64,000 nt of DNA from Mesodorylaimus sp. YZB2_4 (taxonomy: Eukaryota; Nematoda; Enoplea; Dorylaimida; Dorylaimidae). Every line of letters starts with the position of its first letter. Position 1 is the first letter of the stretch. Both the position numbers and the translations under genes were made by a program. Below, in pieces: positions 45,569 to 58,335 of this stretch. The notes under the pieces were generated by a model. It ran no database searches. It was not told the origin of the DNA and saw nothing but the letters and a program-made list of their open reading frames with translations. The DNA is taken from NCBI GenBank assembly GCA_030248295.1, contig JASANH010000298.1:1-64000 (forward strand), written 5' to 3'.

Positions 45569-48500
45569 ATGGCTATTATGCGATTACTTTGTATAATAAT
45601 ATATTTTTCTCTAACAAAATTTGGAAAAGCACAAATTTCCTCATCAATTGATCAATTACTCACAGCTTCCCCCAACGATCCAGAAGTAGGTCGAACAGAG
45701 TGTGGAGGCGTTCGATTCGAAGACCGGAAAAATCAGAGAGTCAATCAGGCATCGCAGGCGTCCGCGACTGCGCCTCAGAGTCGCCAGTCATGGACACCAT
45801 TTCTCGTCCATTACGTCATGGGGGCCAGAACAACACGGCAGGATGAACTTGCTTTAGACAAGGCTATCACCGAAGTCAATGGCAAATTGAGCCAAATTCT
45901 AAAAGCCGCGCCACTGGATGATGTACTTTTGCCGAGATATTGGGAAATTATTAGTACCAAATGCGAATTTCCGGCCAGGTGCGGAGACTGGCGGGTTCCG
46001 AGCAGTTATCTCCTCCCTTGCGAAATCAACGCGTCTTATTCGCTTCCCGAAAATGGAGTGAGTCTTTATGGACCGAGTCCAGAAGCAGCAGCTGCCAACG
46101 CTCATAAACCCCATTTAGTCGCCTTTATTCGAGTAGCTAAGGCTGGTGAGCGCAGTAAATGCGGTGTCGGTGCGCTTGCCTATGCAGCGCCGTGCAATTC
46201 GGACTCGACTGAACGGGTAACACATGGCCGGATTAGTTTCTGCTCAGAGCCGAGCCAGATAACGAACCGATTAACAAGCACGTTGATGCATGAAACACTG
46301 CATCTTGTGTCCCATGGCTCATTTTACAATTATCGCTCACCTTATTTGAATCCAGTAGGGCCCAATCCAAACATGAGTGACGTCTACGTCCGAGGTAAAT
46401 CTTGATTCTACTATTTTGGAGAAAGATGTGGCCTGGGCCGAGTGTCAGTAGTCAGTAGTCAGTCACAAGTGTTTCGCGCGCCACAAGTAATTATTTTACA
46501 AGCAGCTGCGTTTCACCAAAAAACACCTGACTAAACGAAATGCAAGCGTTAAAGCTGCATTGAACGCTTGAACGGTATGCACCTACAAGGCAGAGCAGTT
46601 CTCAGAATGATCTTCTTCTGGAGGGGAAACAGAAGTTGTAAAATGCAGAAAACGTCAGCGGCATGAGCTTTTTGACAAGTGAGGTAGTTCCTGTTTCTAT
46701 TGAGCTTCAAAGAAGTCTCTGTATAGGCTTTCATAGTGCTTTTAATTGAGTACAAAAGATAATTTTTGTTGTGGACCTCTTGCTTGACCATTCCACAACG
46801 ATCTGGCGGAAATACTTGACCAGGCGGTACCCGGTGAGTCTCCCAGAGCCAGGTGCGAAGCCAGCGACCTCTTACTAAATCGCCTCGAGGACAAGTGCAC
46901 TCCGAGAACAGGCTTACTAAACTGCCATCCTCAGCCCGAGTAGAATTGCGGCCTGGTCAGGGTTGCTGGCCCGCAATTCGGGATGGGAGTAACGGGACCA
47001 ACGCCAACAGGGCTAACTGAGCCGTCTAAGATTCATTGTTCGGGAGCTCGGAAGGGGCAATAGCCACACATTAGCAAACTTCATGAAAAATGTCAGAACA
47101 GCCTTGAACTCACGGATTTCGCTCTTTAAAAAATCAAATGCGTTTTTGTTTAGCTCAGAATGTAACGTGAAAGAGAGTGAAGTATGACTGGCTTATGCCA
47201 AACGGCAGCAGATATAACATCAGAACATATCTCGCCATATCACCCACTGTCAAGCAAGTGGCTGCCAGTTACTTTCGATGCCCCAGCTTAGCGGGTGCCT
47301 AAGTGTCCAGAATGCAAGATTCCATGGGCTTTCGGAGCATTACTGACGATGATGGACATTGGAGTCAGAGATTGTTTCCCGACGAGCTAATGACGCCACT
47401 AATGACAAGAAGACTTGTTCTTTCTAATTTAACATTGGCTGCCTTGAAAGATTCAGGCTGGTACGAAGTGGACATGTCCAAGGCGGAGCCGATGATGTTC
47501 GATGCGAGTGGCCAGCTGGACAGCTACTGCGATGTTGCCACTAAAAGCTGTCACGAAGTTATTGCCAACGCAAAACGCCCTGGCGGTAATCCGTCCAAGG
47601 TGCCGTGGGTTGGTGCCTATTGTGATCCAACTGGCGACTTGTGGCAGGTATAAAGATTTCGTGAATAACACACAGCCCGTCTTGTAGTTGTTTCACGATG
47701 ATTAAGTTAAAATTGACTTCCTTCCTTCGTAGTCCAAAGTCTGTTGGCAACCTTGAAAGACACAGAAAAAGAAACTTAGTGGTCAAAAATTAGTATGATA
47801 GTACCAGGGCCGCGGTATTTATTCAGTCAAATTCAACAATAGAAAATGATAAAATTCTAACCACATAAAGCTCAGTGAAAACTACCGCTAATGTTTGTGA
47901 GGGTCGAGGCAAGAAGAAGCAGTGCAAGTCGTCTTCTCATCACAAGTAGTATTAGATGTTTATCTCGCTTTGTTTCACCCACGCGCTACGTTAACGATCG
48001 AACGTTAGGGGCATCTTAGGTGAGCAGTATTCAGAAAAAGTCGATCTACAGTTTGAAGAGATTTTCTTTCTGTAAAACTAGTGGTTTTGAGCAAATAAGA
48101 AACGCTTGTTTTCCAACCTTTAAAAAAGGAAGGCGCTAAAGTTAGACCAGATGGCGACGTGACAGTAAGGTGAGGCTTTGGTAGACTCGACCAAACCAAT
48201 TAAAGGACATGCAACGGGGAGTTTCTGGTGCCAGAAATAACCTCAGGCAGGGTCGCTTTTAGCCATTTATCATAAACGAAAAATGGACACGTTCATTCGA
48301 TTTATACGAGGCGACAGAGGTCCCGATAAGGTACGGATACAGACATTAAGTCGGCCCAAAAGAATTTTTTCAAGCTAGTATGATTGAAATAACCCCCTGT
48401 CTGCTTACCTTTATTTAAACCCTTATCGCACTGTTTAAATCAAATAATTGATCTATTTTATGTGCACATGATCATTTTTTGGCTGATTTGGCCGAGTCAA

Positions 48501-48995
48501 CCAGAAGCCCTGTGTATCTTCTGGAAGGAAATATAAGAGACAACCATTGAAGCTTTTGTTCTGCTCACCGACCTGTGTGGCTGGCACAGCTACCAGTGTT
48601 AGAGCTGTAAGAGTGGATCTGACCAGTTCTAGCAGGTCAGCCGTCTTGGCTCTCCTGGCCTGCCGCAGAGTGCTCTTTCTTGAGTTTCTTCACGTGTTTC
48701 GACTCGTGCAGTCGGGTATACATAAGGGGTTTCCGTTATAAGCGACCAATTCGGAAGGGACTGCTGCAATGGGGATTTGAATCTAGTACGCGTGTATTCC
48801 CACCGGCAGCGAGAAAGGGTACCAAGAAAGGGTCGAGTATATGTCTATGAAACAAGAGGAGCGGGAGTCGTGGCTAAAATTGGAGTGTCAGACGTCGATG
48901 ATACGACCTCTGCGATGATTGGCAGTTGCAAAGCATTTATTGCTAGTATCCCAGCTATCATCGCTTTGAAACACACATGCACGTCGTTATCGTAA
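45569..48995 (+). pseudogene. M8 (leishmanolysin-type) metallopeptidase gene A, degenerate
   Basis: Exon 1 (45569-46394) is intact. A signal peptide (MAIMRLLCIIIYFSLTKFGK) leads to a conserved ECGG and the zinc motif HETLH near residue 245, followed by FYNYRSPY. It ends in phase 1 at GTAAAT. Exon 2 (47154-47647) has the third zinc ligand and Met-turn, HWSQRLFPDELM, with His and Met 11 residues apart as in leishmanolysin, and LSNLTLAALKDSGWYEVD. It contains TGA (47168-47170) where copy C has Trp, and TAA (47300-47302) where B and C have Glu. The Cys-rich and kringle exons found in gene B are absent. A decayed version of B's C-terminal tail (GAGVVAKIG...) remains at 48830-48995. M8 enzymes are secreted or surface zinc proteases. 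Confidence 0.85.
46805..46990 (-). mobile_element. SINE-like repeat fragment, copy 4, in intron 1 of gene A
   Basis: The sequence AGAGCCAGGTGCGAAGCCAG with AAATCGCCTCGAGG and CTGGTCAGGGTTGCTGGCCC matches the 5' body of the repeat at 15600-15860 and 25580-25700, in the same orientation as those copies. Confidence 0.65.
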
Positions 48996-50885
48996 TCTGA
49001 AGCTAGTTTCTTCGTGCATTTGACTCGTACAGTCTAAATTGAAAGTTGTAAAATTCTCGCATTCCTTATACGCGAAATCGCACTAGATTTTGCAATGGTA
49101 AAGATTTTCAAGAGAATATGCAAAGACTTAACAGTATCGCATTTGTATGGCCACTAAAGCTTAATTGGGTAGAGAAAAAAGACCCAGACTACATGATAGT
49201 GGTTACACAAATATGTACCTAAAATCATAACGATCATATTAAACTTAAATTGGCTAAGAAATTTAAACCAACAGAATCAATTCAAGCTTTTAAGCATTGC
49301 GGATGATTTCTCTCTGACCTCTGACATCCATTAAAAAATTCACTTACATGAACAACCGAGAACATGATTATCGAAGAGAACGCAAATTTAGAAGAGGACG
49401 TACCAAAGTTGAGAAGGATTCGAAGATTTAGGAGATGTATCGAAATCGAAAGATGTTTCAAAGGATTTAAGAGAGGGTTTCTAAGAGACACGACCAGGGG
49501 CTGGCCAGTCAACTTTTTTGACCCCCCTTTTTTATGTGCTCTATCAAAAGTACTCACAAAACCAGTTGTCTTGGCCAAAGTTAAATTTTTTTAAATTGCT
49601 GATATTTTTTAATATTGCATATTAAAGGTAAAAAGTTTACTTTTGGTCAAAAAATCATACCTCGCTTATTTTTTGGCCAAGAACAATTTGAAAAATCTAG
49701 AAACGACCGCACCATTCTAGTTAGTCCGAATCTTTTTTTTAAATTAGCCTAGCTGTAGCCGTTTATGAGATATTCAACAAGAACCATCGGTGATCAGCTG
49801 TGATCAGTCATATAATCGATTATGAGCAAATTATTGAAAGAGTCTAACCCTGATTTTTTTCTTGAAATAGCAGTCAAGGGCCACTCCATCACAAAACAGC
49901 TAGAAATTTCACTCTCCGACCATAGATTATTGTGCACACGTGAGATAAATAAACCACATTTAGAAAATTTTAGCCAAAACTGATCAATAATTTCAGCTGT
50001 TAATCCGATGCGCCAATCAGTAATAGCCTATGTTGTAGCCTTTGGAAAGAGCTGCTGAATGGTTTTTTCCGTGTCAAAATTCGTTGAATTTCACCTGAAA
50101 TATTGAACAAAACTCAAATCTGTAGGAGTGCCTGCAGTGCGCACTCTTTGGATTTCCCGCCCACGTTGCGCTTATGACATACGAGAGACTTCGGATGCTT
50201 ACGCTAGGAGAGTACTATCTCTCTTTCATGAAGAATAAGAGGAGAGTTCTATCTAGGCTGTTTTTAAAGAAATATTAGGACTCCTAAATATTAAGCGGTC
50301 ATTTCGGGATATTTTAAATTGCTCGTGAGTAACTCTAGACTTCCTTCTCGACTTCACTCTTCCCAACTCTGTTAAGACCTAAGAGTAGAGATACATTTAT
50401 AGCATTTTTCTCTTCATTTTCTGGAAACCAAGATTCGACCGACCCAAAAGACATCTCTCTTCTTTTGCACGATCAACTGTTCGTAAGGGCTACACTAACG
50501 ACATGAGGCTGATTCTTCTGCACCTCACATACACAGGGTGCATTGGCTAAAACAGATTTGTCCAGCCGAATCCGGGATTTATAAATCTGGGGAGGAAATC
50601 GTCTATTTTTACATTCTAATGCATCGCATTTTACATTTTTTCAACGCCAAAAGAATGGTGCTTGTGTTACAAAGGCTAGGGCAGGAACCTACAGAATGAG
50701 AGTAGCTAAGCTGTTCAGTAGTCCTTCTCCGCGATTTTCAAAAAGTTTTTTAGGTTTCTTAGAAGCTTGGCATAAATTAAATTCCGGCCTAAGGCTTCTG
50801 TAATGTGCACGTCAGATGTTATTTTTTCACAACTCACTCCGACTGCCGCGCAAACTAGTACACGGCACAACACTACAGAGCCACT
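48996..50885. other. Spacer between genes A and B
   Basis: AT-rich, with only short ORFs and no recognised element. It presumably holds the promoter of gene B, but I cannot point to a specific core element. Confidence 0.35.
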
Positions 50886-53800
50886 ATGCAGATCTTTTAT
50901 GCTATGGTAATAGGTTTTCATCTGGTGCAAGTAAGAGAGTCACAAATTCCGCCATCGATCGATCAGTTGCCGAAAACTCCTCCCTGCGATTCAGAAGCGG
51001 GTCGAAGAGAGTGTGGTCATGTGCAATTCAAAGACCGAAAACGTCAGCGAATCGATCAGCCATCGCGTCCATCTGCCACTAAGCCGCAAAATCGCCAGGC
51101 ATGGACGCCGTTTCGCATTCATTACATCATGTTGTCCAGATCGACTAAAGAAATTGAGGTTGCCTCGGAAAATGCTTTCAAGGCAGTTGATGGCAAACTC
51201 ATGCAAATTTTTAAAGCCCCGCCACTTGACGATATACGCTATTCACGATTCTGGGAAGTTATTGATGTCAGCTGCGAATACCCAGCCATTTGTGGAACTT
51301 GGCGAGTTCCTGACGAATATCTTTTTTCATGTAGCATCAATATCTCGTACACTATTGATGAAAACGGAGTAAGAATTCCTGGTCCGAGTCAAGAAGCGCA
51401 AAGAGCGAGCGCTCACAAACCTCATTTAGTCGTATTTGTTCGAGTTGCTCAGCCTGGTGAACCAAACGATTGTTATGGCAATAGGGCTGCATACGCTGAG
51501 ACATGTGTATCAGATGACACTGAACGGATAACACATGGTGGGATCACTTTTTGCGCTCAGCCAAGCCTCATAACGAACCGTGTGAATGACTTGATGCTGC
51601 ATGAAACACTGCATATCGTCTCCCGTAGATCGTTTTTCAATTATCGCTCTCCATATTCTAATCCATTGGCGGGGAAGCCAAATTTGACAGACTATTACGC
51701 ACAAGGTAATCAGTTCTCATTTTCTGACGAATAAAGGTTCAAAAGTTGATCGGCTTAGGGAGACGCGAGGTCTGCTTTATGATTATTCGGGTTTCAGGTG
51801 GTCCCCTTTAAAACGAGAAAATATAAATTTTACCACAATCTGTGCTCTCTTGACTTCCTGCCTGTTGCATAATATTTTCCCCAATGAAGGAGCAGGGAAA
51901 CGAATATCAATTGAACTGAAATCTGATGGTCAAAAATGACAACTTCTAAAGAAAGGAGGCAATCCAATAACAGGAGCTGGCACTGATTGATAGCTCCCAT
52001 GCAATAAGGAGCGGGCAGCCAACGACCGTATGCAAATCTATGTTTTATCTTATGCATATCTATCTATATATTATTAATAATCATATACTGTAAAGCACGC
52101 ATCAGAAAACCAACGAAAAGGTCATGCTCAGGGGGCTTTTTGATGACATCTTCCTGCTTGTCAATTTTAGTCAAAAACAGCCAATTCGTCCTCGCACATT
52201 GACTCCTGTAGCCCAATTGTCCCTTCGCAATTTCTGCACCTGTATAGAGAGAGAGATAAAATATATATATAAATATTATTCTATATTCTTTTCCCTGCTC
52301 TGTTTCCATAGGGGAAAGCAATGTCTCATGTAGTCTGATGGTGCTCTCCAGCTCGTTCCTTCCCTTATATTCGCGCCTATATTAACTCTTATGAACGAAT
52401 TTGGGTGATATTAACAAGTCACTGACATCTCTTGCGTGTTCGAACTGTTTCCCATCCTCGACTGAACTAAAATAGCTCAGCGGAAACTAAGACGATCACC
52501 CCCATGTGCACTGAGCTTGTTTCTAGGCTGGTGGGTTACCTAAACTGTAATTTTGATGATCTCTGTGAGATAGCGAAAAGAAAACCATCGTTCAGGCACT
52601 GTAAAAACTCATGCTCTGTGAAAGCTCTGTGAAAACTCTTTTTTGCCTCTTCGTTTTCTAAATACATCTATTTAAACCTTTCTGACATCTACTACTTTAA
52701 CTAGATTCAACTTCCATAAGCAGATAAATGAATATTTCTGGTTTGCAAGGTAACAATAAGAAAAAGATCTCCGATTGATTTCGAGAACTGTTCTTTTAGC
52801 TGAAAACACAACGTGGTAGAAAGTATCATATGACTGGTTAGACCCGAACGGCAGTAGATACCCTAATGGAACATACCCCGCCATATCACCCACTGTCAAG
52901 CAAATGGCTGCCAGTTACTTCCGTTGCCCCAGCTTAGCTGGCGCCGAAGTGTCATTGAAGACAGATTCCAGCAGCCATCGAATTACTGGAGACGATGCAC
53001 ACTGGAGCATGAGACTGTTTCCAGACGAGCTGATGACTGCGCTTATTATAAGGAAACAAGTTTTGTCCAATTTGACTTTGGCTGCCCTGAAAGACTCCGG
53101 CTGGTACGTAGTGGATATGACCAAAGCTGAGACGATGATGTACGATGGAAGCGGACAGCAGGACAGCTACTGCCAGATTGCAACTAAAAGCTGTCATGAA
53201 GTTGTCACTGATGCGAAACGACCCGGCGGTAATCCGTCCAAGGTGCCGTGGGTGGGTGCCTATTGTGATCCAAGTGGCGACTTGTGGCAGGTACAGTAAA
53301 CAGACACTTCCAAATAATAGGGTGGCTATGAGTTTATACTCGTAGCCTTACTATATCGATCGCAATAGACACTAGTCATTCGACAGTCTCCCACTCCTCG
53401 TAGTCCAGATTTCAAAAGCCCGATTTTAAAACGTTTATACTTGTCTAAAAATCTTATAATAAGAGAATACTACAATGGGTTGTATATAATACTGCAGAAA
53501 TTTTTGTGTAAAGGTATTCGGTGCTTTGTATTTACAAGTTGCAACGCGCAGAGCTGATTCTTCGGCAGTGTCTCGTTGGAAATCTGATGATAAAGATCTG
53601 ATATTGTCCTGAATTCTAATTCGCAATCAGATTATGAGAATATCAGAATGCTCGTGCCAAATGCTGCATAAAAATATCTGACAGTTTCCCCAAGAGTAGT
53701 GTTCGCGATCACCATCTAGCTGGATTCGCTGATCGGGCACATGACACACGGTACTTTGTGCTTCTCAGGCCCAATCGTGAATGCTTTGCGATTTCGGTCA

Positions 53801-55550
53801 GGTCAGATAGAGATTCTACGAGCGTACTTCTGACGCTAACCACGGAAAATTACCGAGGGCGATACACATTGAATCATGAGATTGTTCCTAGCTGAGCTGA
53901 TGGCTTCAATCACGACAAGGAAGTGAGTTTTGTCTAGTTTGGTTCTGGCTGCCCTGAAAGAGTTAGGCACGAAGTGGTACTGTAGTCATTTGAGAGAAGC
54001 CCCAACTTGACGATCGCCCACTCACGATCAGTTCAGAATGGCATGTCACCTTTGCAGGAGGCACATTGTCTGCTAATGATGCCACTGTTGTGTTAAAAAC
54101 GATCTCAACGTCAGGTCAGAAGTTTTCTTGTTCGTCAGAGCATATTCTAACCAAAATGCAGTGTCTTCATGTATAAAGAGTAGTTGTAAAACTAATACTT
54201 TGGTGCCCCCAATACCCCGAACGCAGTTTTTAGAAGAAGCTCGAAGAGCTCTAGAGTCGATGTCGGAATAATGAAAAAACTATGATATCCAGATTCAGCA
54301 TACGTTTTATACGGGTAGCCGAAATTAAAAAAAATCCATTAATCCTACAGTACACAGCACTTCATTTTGAGAGTGGCAAGTTGATCAGAGTCGCGCAGAA
54401 GTTTGTAACGCTCTCTTTGTAGTGTGCAAGCTTCAGTTAATCTGAAATTGTAACTATGGTCAAATTCCCTAATATCCCCATTTAAAAAGTTGTCCACCCT
54501 GAAACCAGGCTCATTTTTTTAAGCGTGCATGCACAGAGGATGGTTTGGTTCGTCTTCAGTGCGCGCCGCACGGCCTGGAAACAAATGATTGTCCCATATT
54601 TTACTGTGCGAACAATATGCAAGACGCTGATGCTGAATGCCAGCGATTCAATTGGCTCTCACAAGAAGCACGTGACGCTGGTTTCGCAATTGGACGCAAC
54701 GCAATGTGCATCACATTCATGAATGTTAAGAGTGGCCAGCAGAAGACAGAAGCACTGTTGGCTGCGTGTATGATGATGCAATGCAAAGGCAAAGGCAAGG
54801 AAATCGAGTTCACTGCATTGAATGGGAAAACGGAATGCAAAACAAGTGCAATTTGTAAACCGGCAGTTAGACCGGGTGGTAAATAAATGCTTCGCTTTGT
54901 GAGCGGAAAATGACTGGAGTAACGAATATTTCTTAGATCCGATATATCCCTGCTACACTGACGAACAGCTAGACAACAAGCAATACCGTAATAAGTCGAC
55001 AGCGTGGAGTGGTCGGCAATCCCAGAACTGGCAGTCGCAAACACCGAATAGCCATGGTTACAGGTCAGCTGCATGCATTGTGTAACTAAAGCAGTTTTGG
55101 TCCAACATGGTACATTTTTCTAGCTCAGAGGGGAACCACAATTTCTGTCGCAATCCTGACGGATATGCTTACGGTCCATGGTGTTACACAATGGATAGTA
55201 AAGTTCGATATGAAACATACTTTCACAGATGCAAAGATACTCCAGGTAAGCAGAACAAGGTTTGGCTAAATAGACTGTATTTTCAGGCATACATGCTTTC
55301 AGTGAAATATCGCTGGAGTCAATTTGGGTGCAAGAGGCCAAGCAATGGAGATCTAATCTGCCCTGACTATTATTCAGTTTGCGAGAGACCTGGAGGCGCG
55401 GGAGTCGCGGCTAAAGAAGGAGAGCCAGATGCCGACGCCACGATCTCTGCCGGAACAAATATTGGCCCTTGCAAAACATTTATCACCATTTTTTCTTTGG
55501 CCATGAAGCTAATGGCACCTCGCTCATTTGTTCGGATCGTTGATTATTGA
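50886..55550 (+). CDS. M8 (leishmanolysin-type) metallopeptidase with Cys-rich region and kringle, gene B
   Basis: Six exons join in consistent phase: 50886-51705, 52800-53290, 54524-54878, 54937-55063, 55124-55245 and 55287-55550. Exon 1 gives a hydrophobic N-terminus and the zinc motif HETLH (LMLHETLHIVSRRSF). Exon 2 gives the third ligand and Met-turn, HWSMRLFPDELM (His to Met 11 residues). Exon 3 is a Cys-rich segment (CAPHGLETNDCPIFYC, then AMCITFMNV and MMMQCKGKGKE). Exons 4-5 form a kringle, with WSGRQSQNWQSQTPNSHGY and NFCRNPDGYAYGPWCYT. Exon 6 is a tail ending IVDY TGA. It would be a secreted zinc protease carrying a protein- or lipid-binding kringle. The only defect is TAG at 52817-52819, where gene C has CAG (Gln). 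Genes A and C are paralogues in the same orientation. Confidence 0.85.
53845..53975 (+). pseudogene. Degenerate extra copy of M8 exon 2 inside intron 2 of gene B
   Basis: The stretch ACATTGAATCATGAGATTGT then GAGCTGATGGCTTCAATCAC and TGGCTGCCCTGAAAGAGTTA follows exon 2 of gene B (HWSMRLFPDELMT...LAALKDSGWY) base by base with many substitutions and some indels. It keeps no open frame. It indicates an extra, older duplication of the exon within the cluster. Confidence 0.7.
54937..55245 (+). other. Kringle domain of gene B, split over two exons
   Basis: The 54937-55063 and 55124-55245 exons encode a kringle from PCYTDEQ to HRCKDTPG. The Trp, PxSH and CRNPDG..GPWCYT hallmarks are present. Only four of the six kringle cysteines remain: the second (before QxW) is Ser and the fifth (after the RYE segment) is replaced, leaving C1, C3, C4 and C6. 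In the standard pairing C1-C6, C2-C4, C3-C5, the two losses leave C3 and C4 free, possibly to bond with each other. Confidence 0.8.
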
Positions 55551-55575
55551 AAGTGGGCATAGTATGCCGCTTTAC

Positions 55576-56458
55576 GGACATAATATACTGAACAAATCAT
55601 CCTGGACAAATTATACTGAACAAAATATCATAACCTCAAAATATAGCGAACTAAAATACTCTACTGAGTCATTAAATGCATTCCATACTGAGCAAAAAAA
55701 TTAGTCAATATAAATCAAGCAAAGTATATGGACATTAAACTATAGAGAAAAATGATAGAGTACAAAATATGAAACATGTCAATGAAACCGGAATTGTAAT
55801 TGTGTATTTTCCATCCGCACAGATAACGAGTCAAGTGATTTTGGTCGTTCTGAAGCCATTCGTGATCGTATCCATCAATTAGCGATCCTTCGTGCGGTAT
55901 CACGATACTGCCGCCTGTCTGCTAGGTGGTGTTTGCTGGCCACCCAATCGTTGATGGATCTTGAGCTCGTTCAAACTTTGCTCCTTTTGCAGAGTTTCAA
56001 TGAATTTCCAAACGCTTGGCTTATGCGCGCCTAATAACTCCAGAATCTACGATTCCAGCCTTCACAGGAAAAGCGGTGGTGAAATTGTTGATAGCCGCCA
56101 GCTCAAAATACGTCATAATTCGAACTTGCCGGATTCACTTGCCGTCACATATCACTTTTTCTTGAAAGCTCCAGAATGACTAGACTGAATCCAACATTAT
56201 TGAGTGCCGTCGATGATGCCACTAACGACTTGGAACCGAACTAAAAGTCAACACGGCGCACCTGGCAAACCACCTAATTCTTCAGCAAATTTTAATAGTG
56301 CAGTGTATTTTGCTTTATTTTTTTTGACAAAGTTTTTTACTCAGTATGAAATGCTCCAGATATATTATCGGTATATTTTGGTTCAGTATATTTTGAGGTC
56401 AGGATATTTTGCTATATTTTGTTCAGGATGTTTTGTCCAGGATATTTTGACCAGATAC
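55576..56458. mobile_element. AT-rich MITE with imperfect inverted ends, 3' of gene B
   Basis: The ends carry mirrored arrays of AAAATAT, TGAACAAAATAT and CCTGGACAAA motifs: 55576-55690 on one side and, inverted, 56370-56458 on the other (for example AATATAGCGAACTAAAATAC against TATTTTGCTATATTTTGTTC). The centre has no supported gene. It starts about 25 bp after the gene B stop codon, so B's polyadenylation signal may lie inside it. Confidence 0.6.
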
Positions 56459-57706
56459 CTAGAACTGTATTTCTGTTTGTGAAGGTTTGAAAATTTTAGC
56501 AAAATACTCAATTGCAAATTGTGCCATATACTTCATGCTTCGTTTTACTGTAGAGCCAGAGAAGTGTTCTCGTACACAATTGGATATTCGACATGTCAGT
56601 TTTGTGGCGTGTAATATAAGGTATGCAAGCCAGTTTGTGCACTGCAAAGAAACGAAAACAATATTAAATCAGAGTCTATTACATACGATACTTTGTCATG
56701 CCACTGCCACTGGGGATTTTCTTGCAAACACCCGTTGGGAGTGGTGGCTCGAACGCACCGCCAGAATCACCGGAGAGACGCCAAGTTGCCTCCTAATGTT
56801 GCTGTCGGCAATAACTCGACTGTCTGCAGCTCAGGACCTAATTGTACTTTAGGTCTCGATGCTGTAGCTTTTGCTGATCACAATCACAATTGCGCACGCT
56901 CGACCTGTTTTTTAAGAAAAGCGATTCTGTCATTGCGTTGGCCAGCGTTCGCGTTTGCATCCTCAATCGCATACGCGCACACCGTCCAAGCAAAAAGCAC
57001 CTGTAAACAGCGCAATTTTTTCTATTTACATACCTTATGCGGAGATTCACGTATCTAAAAATTTCAGCGCAGCTCATTCTGTTCGCCACATCATCTATTA
57101 TTTTTCAGGTCGGCTTTTCGCGAGCCTGACTCGCGCATACTGCAAATATCTGCAGACAGCAGTGCGTAGGCTAACAATAAAATGAGAATTCTCTGTGGGA
57201 TGATATTTTGCCATCTAATGCAAATAAGAATATCACAAATTTCACCGTCAATGGAACAATTACCTACAGCGCCACCCTACGATCCAGAAGCTGACCGAAC
57301 AGAATGTGGTGGTGTGCAATTCGACGGCCAGAAACGCCAGCGAGTCGATCAGCCATCACGTCCGTCTGGGGCTATGCCACAGAATCGCCTGTCATGGACG
57401 CCATTTCGCATCTATTACGTCATGTCGCCCCGATCGACTAGAGCAAACGAGCTTGCCTTGGACAATGCTTTCAAGGCAGTTAATGACAAACTCAGCCAAA
57501 TTTTAAAAGCACCACCGCTGGACGATGTACGCTATCCAAGATTCGAGGATATTCCTGACAGCAGCTGCGAATTCCCTGCCATGTGCGGCAATTGGCACGT
57601 TCCAACCAACTATCTCCTCCCTTGTGATCTCAATTGGAATGTCATAATCGAGGATGACGTAAGCTATTCTGGTCCGAGTACTACGGCACAAATTGCGGAA
57701 CACAAG

Positions 57707-58335
57707 CGGATGAGCAGTCGTTGTGCGTCAAGATGCACTTACCTGTCTTGAGTTTCAGACATGGCTTTGTTAGCAGCTTCGAAAGACTTGATCTGAGGTT
57801 TGGTAAGTTGTGAGCGAGTGAAAGAGGGCATTGCACTCTCATATTGCCTGAGGCATATCCGTTATTCATTATTCATACCACCTTTAAACGGGTGATTCTG
57901 CATGTGTAGAAGACGATTTCTTCGATATTGGCTTCTTCTTTCGTTGGCGATTATCTTCTCCAGTCGAACTGGAAGATAATGATTCAGAAGACTAATCGGA
58001 TGTGGTTGACGAGGAAGATGATGGCGACGACGAGGCTTTCGAGCCAGGCTTGCCTTCAGGACCGGTTCCCATTCAACATAAAGATTGACGCCAATTGACT
58101 GACTTATTTCGCACTCTGAAGTACTCTTCGGCTGCAAAGGAATATCACACTGGGTTCAGATTCGGGTCACGCGTCGAGACGGTGCAAAGACGCATCGGAA
58201 GCATTCTTGCGTGTCAGATTCTCCCTTTTTTGGTGGATCAGTTTCTTCTTGCGAGATCGATCTTCTCGTTTACCTCGTCTTCAAACGTGGTAAATGGTAA
58301 TACTCGCCTTCCTCAGAGACACACTGGCAGTAGCA
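57707..58335 (-). pseudogene. Inserted minus-strand coding fragment, Ser-rich nuclear-type protein
   Basis: Within broken gene C the minus strand reads KPQIKSFEAANKAMSETQ up to a donor GTAAGT near 57740. Further upstream come a Ser-rich low-complexity stretch (KPGSKASSSPSSSSSTTSD, TAG, SSESLSSSSTGED) and a basic stretch (NRQRKKKPISKKSSS). It resembles a nuclear, disordered protein, but no domain is recognised. It seems to be an inserted gene piece that replaced the zinc-site part of gene C exon 1. Confidence 0.5.
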
